Shown: one piece after another, positions 27,988 through 36,794 of the stretch
Layout of the letters: each line of letters begins with the position of its first letter
Position numbering within the stretch: position 1 is the stretch's first letter
DNA from: an uncultured Pseudomonadota bacterium
GTDB taxonomy: Bacteria > Pseudomonadota > Gammaproteobacteria > Burkholderiales > Burkholderiaceae_C
DNA length: 64,000 nucleotides
NCBI GenBank assembly: GCA_945952465.1
Contig: CAMFIB010000001.1
Coordinates: 186,001 to 250,000 of the forward strand
Direction of reading: 5' to 3'
Translations under genes and position numbers: made by a program
The notes under the pieces: model-generated
Database searches by the model: none
What the model saw: the letters and a program-made list of their open reading frames with translations, nothing else
What the model was told of the DNA's origin: nothing

Positions 27988-28755
27988 ATGCCCAAGAAGC
28001 CACCCCCGAAGGCCGGCGAGCTCGCCGAAGTCAACTTTTCCGACCACGGCAAGGTGCGGCTCCTGCACCTGGGCAGCGAGTGGGTGCAGGGCACCATGAA
28101 GACCGACGCACCGTTCGACCTGCACCTGGAGTACATCGAGCGCATGATGGCCTGGCTGCTGTTCTGCACCGGCCCCAGCGTTGCCAAGCGGCATGCGATG
28201 CAGCTCGGCCTGGGCGCCGCCTCGCTCACCAAGTTCTGCCACAACCGGCTGCGCATGAAGACCACCGCGGTGGAGATCAACCCCAACGTGGTGCTGGCCT
28301 GCCGCGCCTGGTTCAAGCTGCCGCCCGACGACAAGCTGCTGAAGATCGTCATTGCCGACGCCGCCGATGAAATCAAGCGCCCGCAGTGGCTGGGCGCGGT
28401 GGACGCGCTGCAGGTGGACTGCTACGACGAAGAGGCCGCCGCCCCGCTGCTCGACAGCGAAGACTTCTACGCCGACTGCCGCCGCGCACTGACCGACGAC
28501 GGCTGCATGACGGTCAACCTGTTCGGCCGCCATTCCAGCTATGACCGCAGCGTGGAAAAGATCACCAAGGTCTTCGGCGCCGACGCGATCTGGGTCTTCA
28601 AGCCGACCAAGGAGGGCAACACCATCCTGCTGGCGCAGCGCACGCCCAAAGACCCGGGCTTCGACGTGCGCGCCGCGCGCTGCCTGGAGCTGCAGTCGCG
28701 CTGGAAGATCCGCACCCAGACCTGGATGCACGCCTTCAACCGCCTCGCTGGTTAA
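27988..28755 (+). CDS. Spermidine synthase-like (SpeE family) protein
   Basis: A 255-residue Rossmann-fold protein of the spermidine synthase superfamily. MQLGLGAASLTKFCHNR corresponds to the GGGDG-type glycine loop (here LGLGAA), TTAVEINPNVV to the acidic strand 2 and VDALQVDCYDEEAAAP to the catalytic Asp strand. The glycine loop is not the canonical GGGEG, so a polyamine aminopropyltransferase activity is uncertain; many such proteins are uncharacterised methyltransferase-like enzymes. It follows the glycosylase by 22 bp and is probably co-transcribed. Confidence 0.75.
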   Translation: MPKKPPPKAGELAEVNFSDHGKVRLLHLGSEWVQGTMKTDAPFDLHLEYIERMMAWLLFCTGPSVAKRHAMQLGLGAASLTKFCHNRLRMKTTAVEINPNVVLACRAWFKLPPDDKLLKIVIADAADEIKRPQWLGAVDALQVDCYDEEAAAPLLDSEDFYADCRRALTDDGCMTVNLFGRHSSYDRSVEKITKVFGADAIWVFKPTKEGNTILLAQRTPKDPGFDVRAARCLELQSRWKIRTQTWMHAFNRLAG

Positions 28756-28853
28756 AGGGCGGAAGCCCGGCGTCCTCCCGGCGACCCGGCTAAGGGGAAT
28801 CCACAACGCCTCTTGCGGCGTCTGCCGCCACAATTCCGGCGCAGGAGGCGCGC

Positions 28854-29333
28854 GTGAAAAACCAGAAAGATCTCGTTTCGGGGCTCATGTTCTCGGCCGT
28901 CGGCATCGCGTTCGCGGTGGGGGCGACCAACTACAGCCTGGGCACCGGCGCCCGCATGGGCCCCGGCTATTTCCCCATGATGCTGGGCGTGGTGCTGGCC
29001 ATCCTCGGCGCGGCCATCACGGTGACTGCGGTGACCGGCCGGGACACCGGGCAGGAGGGCATCGGCGCCATTGCGTGGAAGCCGCTGGCCTGCGTGATCG
29101 GCTCCAACGTGGTGTTCGGCCTGCTGCTGGGCGGCGTGCCGCTGATCGGCCTGCCGTCGATGGGCATGATCGTGGCGCTGTACGCGCTGGTGTTCATCGC
29201 CAGCCTCGCCGCCGACACCTTCAGCTTCAAGGCGGTGGCCCTGCTGGCCACGCTGCTGGCCATCGGCTCGTACCTGATCTTCGTGAAGCTGCTGAACCTG
29301 CAGTTCCAGGTCTGGCCGGCCTTTATCAACTGA
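28854..29333 (+). CDS. tctB: Tripartite tricarboxylate transporter small permease (TctB family)
   Basis: Small membrane subunit of a TTT carrier, 159 residues with four hydrophobic segments, including LVSGLMFSAVGIAFAVGATN and MGPGYFPMMLGVVLAILGAA. The MGPGYFP motif is typical of TctB. It starts at a GTG preceded by a strong GGAGG. It lies 16 bp upstream of tctA. No gene for the periplasmic TctC binding protein is nearby; betaproteobacteria carry many orphan TctC proteins that may serve this permease. Confidence 0.92.
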   Translation: MKNQKDLVSGLMFSAVGIAFAVGATNYSLGTGARMGPGYFPMMLGVVLAILGAAITVTAVTGRDTGQEGIGAIAWKPLACVIGSNVVFGLLLGGVPLIGLPSMGMIVALYALVFIASLAADTFSFKAVALLATLLAIGSYLIFVKLLNLQFQVWPAFIN

Positions 29334-29349
29334 CGCGGGCACGACGACC

Positions 29350-30861
29350 ATGGACCTGATCAACAACCTCGCGATCGGCTTCGGCGTGGCCTTCACGCCG
29401 ATCAACCTGATGTACGCCTTCGGTGGCTGCCTGCTGGGCACGCTGATCGGCGTGCTGCCCGGCATCGGCCCCATCGCCACCATCGCGATGCTGCTGCCCG
29501 CCACCTACGTGCTGCCGCCGGTGTCGGCGCTCATCATGCTGGCCGGCATCTACTACGGCGCCCAGTACGGGGGCTCCACCACCGCCATCCTGGTGAACCT
29601 ACCGGGCGAGTCGTCTTCCGTGGTGACCACGCTCGACGGCTACCAGATGGCGCGGCGCGGCCGGGCCGGGCCGGCGCTGGCCACCGCGGGGCTGGGCTCC
29701 TTTTTCGCCGGCTGCGTCGGCACGCTCATTCTGGCGGCCTTCGCCGCTCCGCTGACCGAGGTGGCGTTCAAGTTCGGCCCGGCCGAGTATTTCTCGCTCA
29801 TGGTGCTGGGCCTGATCGGCGCGGTGGTGCTGGCCTCGGGCTCGCTGCTGAAGGCCATCGCGATGATCGTGCTGGGCCTGCTGCTCGGGCTGGTCGGCAC
29901 CGATGTGAACTCCGGTGTGGCGCGCTTCTCGTTCGACATCCCGGAGCTGACCGACGGCATCGGCTTCGTGGTGGTGGCCATGGGTGTGTTCGGCTACGGC
30001 GAGATCATCAGCAACCTGGCGCGCCCCGAAGACGAGCGCGAGGTCTTCACCGCCAAGGTGCAGGGCCTGTTCCCCACCAAGGAAGACTTCAAGGCCATGG
30101 CGCCGGCCGTGCTGCGCGGCACCGCGCTGGGCTCCACGCTGGGCATCCTGCCGGGCGGCGGTGCCATCCTGTCGGCCTTCGCGGCCTACACGCTGGAGAA
30201 GAAGGTGCGGCTGAAGCCGGGCGAACTGCCGCTGGGCAAGGGCAACATCCGCGGCGTGGCGGCGCCGGAGTCGGCCAACAACGCCGGCGCGCAGACCTCG
30301 TTCATCCCGCTGCTCACATTGGGCATCCCGCCCAACCCGGTGATGGCGATGATGGTCGGCGCGATGACCATCCACAACATTCAGCCTGGCCCGCAGGTGA
30401 TGAGCAACAACCCTGAGCTGTTCTGGGGGCTGATCGCGTCGATGTGGATCGGCAACCTGATGCTCGTGGTGCTGAACCTGCCGCTGATCGGCATCTGGAT
30501 CAAGCTGCTCACCGTGCCCTACCGCTGGCTGTTCCCGTCCATCGTGCTGTTCTGCGCCGTCGGCGTGTTCACCACCAACAACAACGTGTTCGACATCTGG
30601 ATGGTGGCCGCCTTCGGCATCATCGGCTATTTGTTCCTCAAGCTGTCGGTGGAGCCGGCGCCCTTGCTGCTCGGCTTCATATTGGGGCCGATGATGGAGG
30701 AGAACATGCGGCGGGCGCTGCTGATCTCGCGCGGCGACTGGTCGGTCTTCGTGACCCGGCCGCTGTCGGCCAGCCTGCTGGCGGTGGCGGCGCTGCTGCT
30801 GGTCATCGTGCTGCTGCCGGCGGTGAAGAGCAAGCGCGAGGAAGCCTTCGTGGAAGACTGA
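29350..30861 (+). CDS. tctA: Tripartite tricarboxylate transporter large permease (TctA family)
   Basis: Large membrane subunit of a TTT carrier, 503 residues and about 11-12 helices. Family motifs: GTLIGVLPGIGPIATIAMLL at the N-terminus, YYGAQYGGSTTAILVNLPGE, and a second internal GTALGSTLGILPGGGAILSA. ESANNAGAQTSFIPLLTLGI is the TctA signature. Uses an ion gradient to import a carboxylate whose identity depends on the unseen TctC. Ends with charged KSKREEAFVED. Confidence 0.96.
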   Translation: MDLINNLAIGFGVAFTPINLMYAFGGCLLGTLIGVLPGIGPIATIAMLLPATYVLPPVSALIMLAGIYYGAQYGGSTTAILVNLPGESSSVVTTLDGYQMARRGRAGPALATAGLGSFFAGCVGTLILAAFAAPLTEVAFKFGPAEYFSLMVLGLIGAVVLASGSLLKAIAMIVLGLLLGLVGTDVNSGVARFSFDIPELTDGIGFVVVAMGVFGYGEIISNLARPEDEREVFTAKVQGLFPTKEDFKAMAPAVLRGTALGSTLGILPGGGAILSAFAAYTLEKKVRLKPGELPLGKGNIRGVAAPESANNAGAQTSFIPLLTLGIPPNPVMAMMVGAMTIHNIQPGPQVMSNNPELFWGLIASMWIGNLMLVVLNLPLIGIWIKLLTVPYRWLFPSIVLFCAVGVFTTNNNVFDIWMVAAFGIIGYLFLKLSVEPAPLLLGFILGPMMEENMRRALLISRGDWSVFVTRPLSASLLAVAALLLVIVLLPAVKSKREEAFVED

Positions 30862-30955
30862 CCGCCGGTTCGGCTTCTGGCTAGGGAGCCGTCCCGGTTT
30901 TGCGTCAGTGGCGGGGCCGCCCGGCTGCGGCACAATGGCCGCCCGAGGGATGCCC

Positions 30956-32239
30956 ATGTCACTGCAAAACCACCCCCAGCGCCAGGCGCTGCACAACGAA
31001 ATCCACGCCCGCCCGCCGGAGGCCGTCACGCCGCCGCTGGCCATTTCGCAGGTCGTCATGCTGGCCGACCCCGCCCAGCGCGACGCCAGCCGGGCGCACC
31101 TGGCCACGCTGCTGCGCAACCACCACCAGGCGCCGCCGGACGGCACGACCAACCACCTGCGCATGGACTTCGGCAGTTTCCGCCTGCGCTGGGAACTGCA
31201 CACCGAATTCGTCAGCTACACCTTCATGCGCCCGCTCACCGCCGACCCGTTCGGCGACCAGGGCTGCGTGACCGCGCTCGACGTGGTGCCGCGCGACTGG
31301 TTCGAAGCCTTGCCCGGCCAGAGCATCTCCAGCCTGCACCTGTGGGTGCTGCCCAGCCGCACCTTCGGCGACCAATCTCTGGTGCAGCGCGGCGTGCTGC
31401 TGGAAGACTCGCTGGTGGCCTCCACCGTGGCCGAGGGCAACGGCGAGGTCTACACCGACTTCGCCATCCACGCCGACGGCTTTTCGCGCATGGTGCTGCT
31501 GGTGGGCAGTGCGGCGCCGCGCCGCCTGGGCCGGCTGGTGCAGCAGCTCACCGAGATCGAGACCTACCGCATGGCCGCGCTGCTGGCGCTGCCCGCCGCG
31601 CGCGAAGCCCAGGCCGTGCTGGGCGGCGCCGAACGCGAACTGGCCCAACTGGCCGAGGCCATCCGCAGCGCCAAGCGCAGCGAGGAGCCCGAACTGCTCG
31701 ACCGGCTCACCAAGCTGGCCGGGCAGGTGGAGGGGCAGTACGCCGCCACCCATTCGCGCTTCTCGGCGAGCAGCGCCTATTTCGACCTGGTGAACCGCCG
31801 CATCGTCGATATTTCCGAGTCGCGGCTGGCCGGCATGCAGACCATCCGCGAGTTCATGCAGCGCCGCCTGTCGCCGGCGATCAGCACCTGCGAGTGGGCG
31901 GTGCGCCGGCAGCAAAGCCTGTCGGAGCGCGTCTCGCGCATCAGCAACCTGCTGCGCACCCGGGTCGAGATCGAGCAGCAGGTGGCCAGCCAGGAGCTGC
32001 TGGCCACGATGAACCGCCGGCAGGATTTGCAGCTCAAGCTGCAGTCCACCGTGGAAGGGCTGTCGGTCGCCGCCATCACGTATTACATCGTCGGGCTGGT
32101 CGCCTACATGGCCAAAGGCGCCGAGAAGTTCGGCTGGCCGGTGGCGCCCGAGATCACCGCCGCACTGGCGATTCCGCTGGTGGCCTTCGGTGTGTGGTGG
32201 TCGCTGCGGCGGCTGCACCACAAGCTGTTCACCCACTAG
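30956..32239 (+). CDS. DUF3422 family membrane-anchored protein
   Basis: A 427-residue protein of the DUF3422 family, common in Burkholderiales and alphaproteobacteria, function unknown. The large N-terminal soluble region starts with HPQRQALHNEIHARPPEAV (family signature) and contains a coiled helical middle (AELAQLAEAIRSAKRSEE, residues ~225-250). Two C-terminal membrane helices follow, near 370-390 and 398-418. I start it at the ATG at 30956; an ATG two codons earlier shares the GAGGGATG ribosome site. Confidence 0.85.
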   Translation: MSLQNHPQRQALHNEIHARPPEAVTPPLAISQVVMLADPAQRDASRAHLATLLRNHHQAPPDGTTNHLRMDFGSFRLRWELHTEFVSYTFMRPLTADPFGDQGCVTALDVVPRDWFEALPGQSISSLHLWVLPSRTFGDQSLVQRGVLLEDSLVASTVAEGNGEVYTDFAIHADGFSRMVLLVGSAAPRRLGRLVQQLTEIETYRMAALLALPAAREAQAVLGGAERELAQLAEAIRSAKRSEEPELLDRLTKLAGQVEGQYAATHSRFSASSAYFDLVNRRIVDISESRLAGMQTIREFMQRRLSPAISTCEWAVRRQQSLSERVSRISNLLRTRVEIEQQVASQELLATMNRRQDLQLKLQSTVEGLSVAAITYYIVGLVAYMAKGAEKFGWPVAPEITAALAIPLVAFGVWWSLRRLHHKLFTH

Positions 32240-32249
32240 GAGCCCCGCC

Positions 32250-32801
32250 ATGCGCCGCACCGTGACGAGCCTGCTGCTGGGTCTGTTGGTCGTCGCCGGC
32301 GCTGGCGCGGCCGAATCCGCCGGCGACAAGACCATTCGCCTTCACGGGCGCGATGGCAAGGTGGTGGCCATTGGCAGCGTGAGCTTCACGCCGGCCGGCG
32401 ACAAAACGGCCGTGAAGGTCACGATGGACATCCATGCGCTGAAGGATTTCTTCCTCTCTATGCGCGAGTTCAAGTGCCTCGAAGGCGGCACCGAGGTGCT
32501 GTGCCACGTGCCCTACCCGTACAAGAACCCCGGCACCATCACCGCCACCGACCTGAGCTGGCTGGAGCATCAGTTGCTGTTCTTCTACAAGCAGCCCGCC
32601 GACTTCGGCGCCAAGCTGTGGAACGGCGTGTACTACAAGCTCACGCCCACCGCCACCGGCTTCACCGGCACGCCGCAAGCCGTCGATTTGAACGCCATCG
32701 GCGCGCCGCCCGCCCGGCTCGACCTGCCGCCCTACGGCCCCGCCGAACGCAACGACATGCCGGCCGGCGCCCGCTGGTTCGAGCGCCTCACCATCGACTG
32801 A
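32250..32801 (+). CDS. Conserved exported protein, function unknown
   Basis: 183 residues with a clear signal peptide (MRRTVTSLLLGLLVVAGAGA). The mature part is beta-rich, with IRLHGRDGKVVAIGSVSFTP, a FFLSMREFKCLEG block and two cysteines in KCLEGG..EVLCHVPYPY that may form a disulfide. It is 10 bp downstream of the DUF3422 gene and read the same way, so it may be in the same operon. I recognise no family with certainty. Confidence 0.65.
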   Translation: MRRTVTSLLLGLLVVAGAGAAESAGDKTIRLHGRDGKVVAIGSVSFTPAGDKTAVKVTMDIHALKDFFLSMREFKCLEGGTEVLCHVPYPYKNPGTITATDLSWLEHQLLFFYKQPADFGAKLWNGVYYKLTPTATGFTGTPQAVDLNAIGAPPARLDLPPYGPAERNDMPAGARWFERLTID

Positions 32802-32871
32802 GGCCGCTCCTGGCGGGGCCGTCGGCTGCGCGACGGCGGTGTGGGCGCGGCGCTTCCATAATGGCCCGACC

Positions 32872-34488
32872 ATGCCCACGTTCGACTACGCCAACCCCTA
32901 CCCCAGCCACCGCATCCCGGTCTTCGCGCGCAACGTCGTGGCCACCTCGCAGCCGCTCGCCGCGCAGGCGGGGCTGCGCATGCTGGCCCATGGCGGCAAC
33001 GCGGTCGACGCCGCCATTGCCGCCGCCGCCGCCATGACGGTGGTGGAGCCGGTCAGCAACGGCCTGGGCAGCGACGCCTTCTGCATCCTGTGGGACGGCG
33101 CGCAACTGCACGGCCTCAACGCCTCCGGCCGCGCGCCCGCCGCCTGGACGCCGCAGCATTTCAAGGGCAGGTACGGCGACGGCGCGAATGCGCCGCCCAA
33201 GCGCGGCATCGATTCCGTCACCGTGCCCGGCGCCGTCAGCAGTTGGGCGGCCCTGAGCGAACGCTTTGGCAAGCTGCCCTTCGCCGACCTGCTGGCACCC
33301 GCCATCGAGATCGCCGAGCGCGGCTACGCGGTGACGCCGGTGGTGCAGCAGAAATGGGCCGCCGCCACGCCCGAGCTGGGCCGCGAGCCCGGCTTTGCCG
33401 ATGCCTTCCTGCCGCGTGGCCGGCCGCCGGAGGTGGGTGAACGTTTCGTGTTCGCGTCGGCCGCGCGCGGGCTGCGCGCCATCGCCGAGAGCAAGGGCCG
33501 GGCCTTCTACGGCGGCGAGATCGCGCAGGCGCTGGAGCGTTTCTCGGCGCAACACGGCGGCGCGCTGAAGGCCAGCGACTTCGCCGCCTACCGGCCCGAG
33601 TGGGTCGAGCCGATCGCCAAGAACTACCGCGGCCACACGCTGCACCAGATACCGCCCAACGGCCAGGGCATCGCCGCGCTGATGGCGCTCGGCATGCTGG
33701 AGCGTTTCGACATCGCCGGCCTGCCACGCGACGGTGTGGCCGCCACGCACCTGCAGATCGAGGCCATGAAGCTGGCCTTCGCCGACACCTACCACTACGT
33801 CGCCGAGCCCGGCGCCATGGCGCTCACCGCCGCCGACCTGCTGAGCGACGCCTACCTCGCCGAACGCGCCAGGCTCATCGACCCGACACGCGCACAAGAC
33901 TTCGGCGCCGGCAACCCGGTCAAGGGCGGCACCATCTACCTCACCGCCGCCGACGAGCGCGGCATGATGGTCAGCTTCATCCAGAGCAACTACATGGGCT
34001 TCGGCTCGGGCTGCGTCGAGCCGAACTTCGGCATCAGCCTGCAGAACCGCGGCCATGCCTTCAACCTCGACCCCGCATCCGCCAACGTGGTGGCGCCCGG
34101 CAAACGCCCTTTCCACACCATCATTCCCGGCTTCCTCACGAAAAGCGGCGCGCCGGTGATGTCCTTCGGCGTGATGGGCGCCAACATGCAGCCACAGGGC
34201 CATGTGCAGACGCTGGTGCGGATGCTGGATTACCAGCAAAACCCCCAGACCGCCTGCGACGCCCCGCGCTGGCGCTTCAACGCCGGCCTGGAGATCAACG
34301 TCGAGGCCGGCATGGACGCCGAAACGGTCCAGGGCCTCGCCGCCCTCGGCCACCGCATGGAAGTCATCAACGATTCGTACCAGGACTTCGGCGCCGGCCA
34401 GTTCATCTGGCGCCTCGGCGACCCTTCGACCGACGGCTATCTGGCGGCGAGCGATGCGCGCAGGGATGGGTTGGCGGCGGGGTTTTGA
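32872..34488 (+). CDS. Gamma-glutamyltransferase family protein
   Basis: An N-terminal-nucleophile hydrolase of the gamma-glutamyltranspeptidase family, 538 residues. GGNAVDAAIAAAAAMTVVEP and GLGSDAFCILWD near the start are typical. The self-cleavage/nucleophile site is probably T354 in VKGGTIYLTAAD (family TTH-type motif, here TIYL). FGVMGANMQPQGHVQTL gives the C-terminal subunit signature. There is no signal peptide, so this is a cytosolic YwrD-like member that may act on gamma-glutamyl or other acyl amides rather than exported glutathione. Confidence 0.87.
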   Translation: MPTFDYANPYPSHRIPVFARNVVATSQPLAAQAGLRMLAHGGNAVDAAIAAAAAMTVVEPVSNGLGSDAFCILWDGAQLHGLNASGRAPAAWTPQHFKGRYGDGANAPPKRGIDSVTVPGAVSSWAALSERFGKLPFADLLAPAIEIAERGYAVTPVVQQKWAAATPELGREPGFADAFLPRGRPPEVGERFVFASAARGLRAIAESKGRAFYGGEIAQALERFSAQHGGALKASDFAAYRPEWVEPIAKNYRGHTLHQIPPNGQGIAALMALGMLERFDIAGLPRDGVAATHLQIEAMKLAFADTYHYVAEPGAMALTAADLLSDAYLAERARLIDPTRAQDFGAGNPVKGGTIYLTAADERGMMVSFIQSNYMGFGSGCVEPNFGISLQNRGHAFNLDPASANVVAPGKRPFHTIIPGFLTKSGAPVMSFGVMGANMQPQGHVQTLVRMLDYQQNPQTACDAPRWRFNAGLEINVEAGMDAETVQGLAALGHRMEVINDSYQDFGAGQFIWRLGDPSTDGYLAASDARRDGLAAGF

Positions 34489-34550
34489 GCGGTGGGGCTA
34501 TCGTTGTGGGGTTTCAAGAAGCACAGCGCCCAAACCGAGCCAGCCAGTGC

Positions 34551-35156
34551 TTACGACTCGTCCAGATGATTTGCAAGAGTAATGTGCTCGAGGACTGGCA
34601 AAGGCGAGATCAGCTCCGGGAGTTCGGCCACTTCAGGCTTGCCATCCGAATTGAGCTTCCGCTGCCCCTTTCCGTCAAAAGCTAACATGACTGTTCTTGC
34701 GTACATGGCCAAATCATGAATATGTTGAGCTGTCGATCGCAGCTCACCGACTTGGACAAAGCTGGGTAGTTGCGTGGACCTCTTGATTGGCTTAGCCGGA
34801 AAAAGAATTGCCGTGGCTCCGCAAGGCCCATTCGTATCGGCAGTCAAGTAGATACCGTGAACCAAATGATTGCGATGTTCCCTGGCAATCTCGTACACCA
34901 AGATCAAGCGGTCGAGATAGGGCCTACCTTCCCCCGCCCAATGTTCCGAGACAACCTTTTTTAGGGCTTTCTCAATTTCCATAGCGCCATGCGCGGAAAT
35001 GCGCAAATGGCCCGGAGCATCGATTGAATCAGCCTCGACATACTGCCGAAGGATTTGTCGGCCCCAATACTCGAGATAATTCCAGCGAACAACGAGATAG
35101 CCTAGGCCTGACAAGAGCTCGTTTTCGGACTTCGACAAGGTCGAATCGAGGTTCAT
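34551..35156 (-). CDS. Unknown protein with HEPN-like R-x4-H motif, AT-rich gene
   Basis: A 201-residue, mostly helical protein starting at the ATG at 35156. I do not recognise a named family. REHRNHLVHGIYL includes R95-N-H-L-V-H100, which fits the R-x4-H catalytic motif of HEPN ribonucleases used in toxin-antitoxin and phage defence. The N-terminal LVVRWNYLEYWGRQILRQYV helix would be the matching helical-bundle segment. GC is about 47% in the line I counted, against about 70% nearby, so it was probably acquired. No antitoxin-like partner lies next to it. It could instead be a non-catalytic helical protein; the function is only suggested. Confidence 0.5.
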   Translation of the reverse strand: MNLDSTLSKSENELLSGLGYLVVRWNYLEYWGRQILRQYVEADSIDAPGHLRISAHGAMEIEKALKKVVSEHWAGEGRPYLDRLILVYEIAREHRNHLVHGIYLTADTNGPCGATAILFPAKPIKRSTQLPSFVQVGELRSTAQHIHDLAMYARTVMLAFDGKGQRKLNSDGKPEVAELPELISPLPVLEHITLANHLDES

Positions 35157-35289
35157 TTTTCTGGACAGAGTAGCGCGAGTTGGTAGCAAAGATCTGAATC
35201 CCAACTAGACAGGCCGGCATGGATCCAACACTGGCCATTGTGCGCCGGAACCCGGCGACACCGGATCACGAACAGGCCCTTCGCCCAAT

Positions 35290-36252
35290 GTGACACCGCC
35301 GCTCGCGGCCCTTCGGTATATTGGCCGCTTGAGCGCATCTTCTCCTTCTTCCGCCGCGCCGGCGGCCTCCGGCGTCTGGACCGGCGTGGTGCTGGCCATG
35401 CTGGGCGCCATCGCGTTCAGCGGCAAGGCCATCATCGTGAAACTGGCCTACCGCTACGGCGTGGACGCGGTCACGCTCATCATGTACCGCATGCTGTTCG
35501 CGTTGCCCATCTTCGCGGTGATGGCGTGGTGGGCCAGCCGCGGCAAGGCGCCGCTGAGTGGGCGCGACTGGCTCAGCGTGAGCTGGCTGGGCGTGACGGG
35601 CTACTACCTCGCCAGCTACCTCGACTTCGCCGGCCTGCAGTACATCAGCGCCGGGCTGGAGCGGCTCATCCTGTACCTCAACCCGACGCTGGTGCTGCTG
35701 CTGGGCTGGCTGCTGTATCGGCGGCGCGTCGGCCGCATCCAGGCGATCGCGATGGCGGTGAGCTACGCCGGTGTGCTGCTGGTGTTCGCGCACGAGATCA
35801 ATCTGGAAGGCGCCAACGTGGCGCTGGGCGCGCTGCTGGTGTTCCTCAGCGCGGTAAGCTATGCGGTCTACCTCACCAACAGCGGCGAGCTGGTGCCGAG
35901 GCTCGGTTCCATGCGGCTGGTGGGGCTGGCCAGCATGGTGGCGTGTTTCTGCTGCCTGCTGCAGTTCGTGCTGCTGCGGCCCATGAGCGCGGCGGCGGTG
36001 GCGCCAGAGGTGATCTGGCTGTCGCTGCTGAACGCCACGCTGTGCACGGTGGCGCCGGTGCTGATGGTGATGATGGCGATCGAACGCGTGGGCGCCGGCA
36101 TTGCCGCGCAGACCGGCATGGTGGGGCCGATGTCGACCATTCTGATGGGCGTCTTCATCCTCGACGAGCCGCTGAACGCCTGGGTGGTGGGCGGCACGGT
36201 GCTGGTGCTGGGTGGTGTGTTTCTGGTGTCGAAGTACAAGGACAGACAGTGA
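35290..36252 (+). CDS. EamA/DMT-superfamily transporter
   Basis: A 320-residue ten-helix drug/metabolite transporter with two EamA repeats, for example GVVLAMLGAIAFSGKAIIVK and YISAGLERLILYLNPTLVLL. Substrate unknown. The start is unsure: a GTG at 35290 has no ribosome site, and a TATATT box at 35317-35322 lies inside its first codons. The real start may therefore be the in-frame TTG at 35329 or further downstream. The stop overlaps the next gene by one base. Confidence 0.85.
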   Translation: MTPPLAALRYIGRLSASSPSSAAPAASGVWTGVVLAMLGAIAFSGKAIIVKLAYRYGVDAVTLIMYRMLFALPIFAVMAWWASRGKAPLSGRDWLSVSWLGVTGYYLASYLDFAGLQYISAGLERLILYLNPTLVLLLGWLLYRRRVGRIQAIAMAVSYAGVLLVFAHEINLEGANVALGALLVFLSAVSYAVYLTNSGELVPRLGSMRLVGLASMVACFCCLLQFVLLRPMSAAAVAPEVIWLSLLNATLCTVAPVLMVMMAIERVGAGIAAQTGMVGPMSTILMGVFILDEPLNAWVVGGTVLVLGGVFLVSKYKDRQ

Positions 36253-36776
36253 TGACGATGAATTTCTGGAAAGGGCTGGCTTTGGCTGTGGCGGTGCTGG
36301 CCGCCGCACCGGCCGGCGCCGAGACCGCGGCCAAGCCGGCCGCGAAGGCGGCCAAGTTGCCGCGCAACGAACTGGGCGCACAACTGGTGCTGACGCCCGA
36401 CGCTGCCGCATTCGTGAAGACCTGGAACGACGCGCACGGCCAGGCGCCGCAGCTCGACACCACCGACAGCGTGGCGCGCGGCGGCAGCGTGTCGGCCATG
36501 CTGATCTTCAACGGCTGCGCGGCAGACAAGGCCGGCAAGTGCGATCTGGTGGCCGAATTCGTGCTGCTCACCCCCGACGGCAAGACGCTGCCGCTGGCGG
36601 CGGGCACCGTCTGGAACGACGTGGTGCCCAACGGCCGCATCCAGCTCGGCAAACGCAGCGCCACGCTGCGCTTCGACGCCAAGGACGCAACCGGCGCCTA
36701 CACCATCAAGGCCACGCTGACCGATCGCGTCTCCAAGCGCACGGTCACGCTGCAGGCGCCCGTCACCGTCAGCTAA
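36252..36776 (+). CDS. Exported protein of unknown function
   Basis: 174 residues with a signal peptide (FWKGLALAVAVLAAAPAGA) followed by an Ala/Lys-rich stretch. The mature part is predicted beta-sandwich-like (AMLIFNGCAADKAGKCDLVA, GAYTIKATLTDRVSKRTVTL), with two cysteines. The ATG at 36252 overlaps the EamA stop (TGATG); an ATG two codons later is possible. Co-transcription with the transporter is likely. No family recognised. Confidence 0.6.
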   Translation: MTMNFWKGLALAVAVLAAAPAGAETAAKPAAKAAKLPRNELGAQLVLTPDAAAFVKTWNDAHGQAPQLDTTDSVARGGSVSAMLIFNGCAADKAGKCDLVAEFVLLTPDGKTLPLAAGTVWNDVVPNGRIQLGKRSATLRFDAKDATGAYTIKATLTDRVSKRTVTLQAPVTVS

Positions 36777-36794
36777 CCGGCAAGCGCCGCCGCC

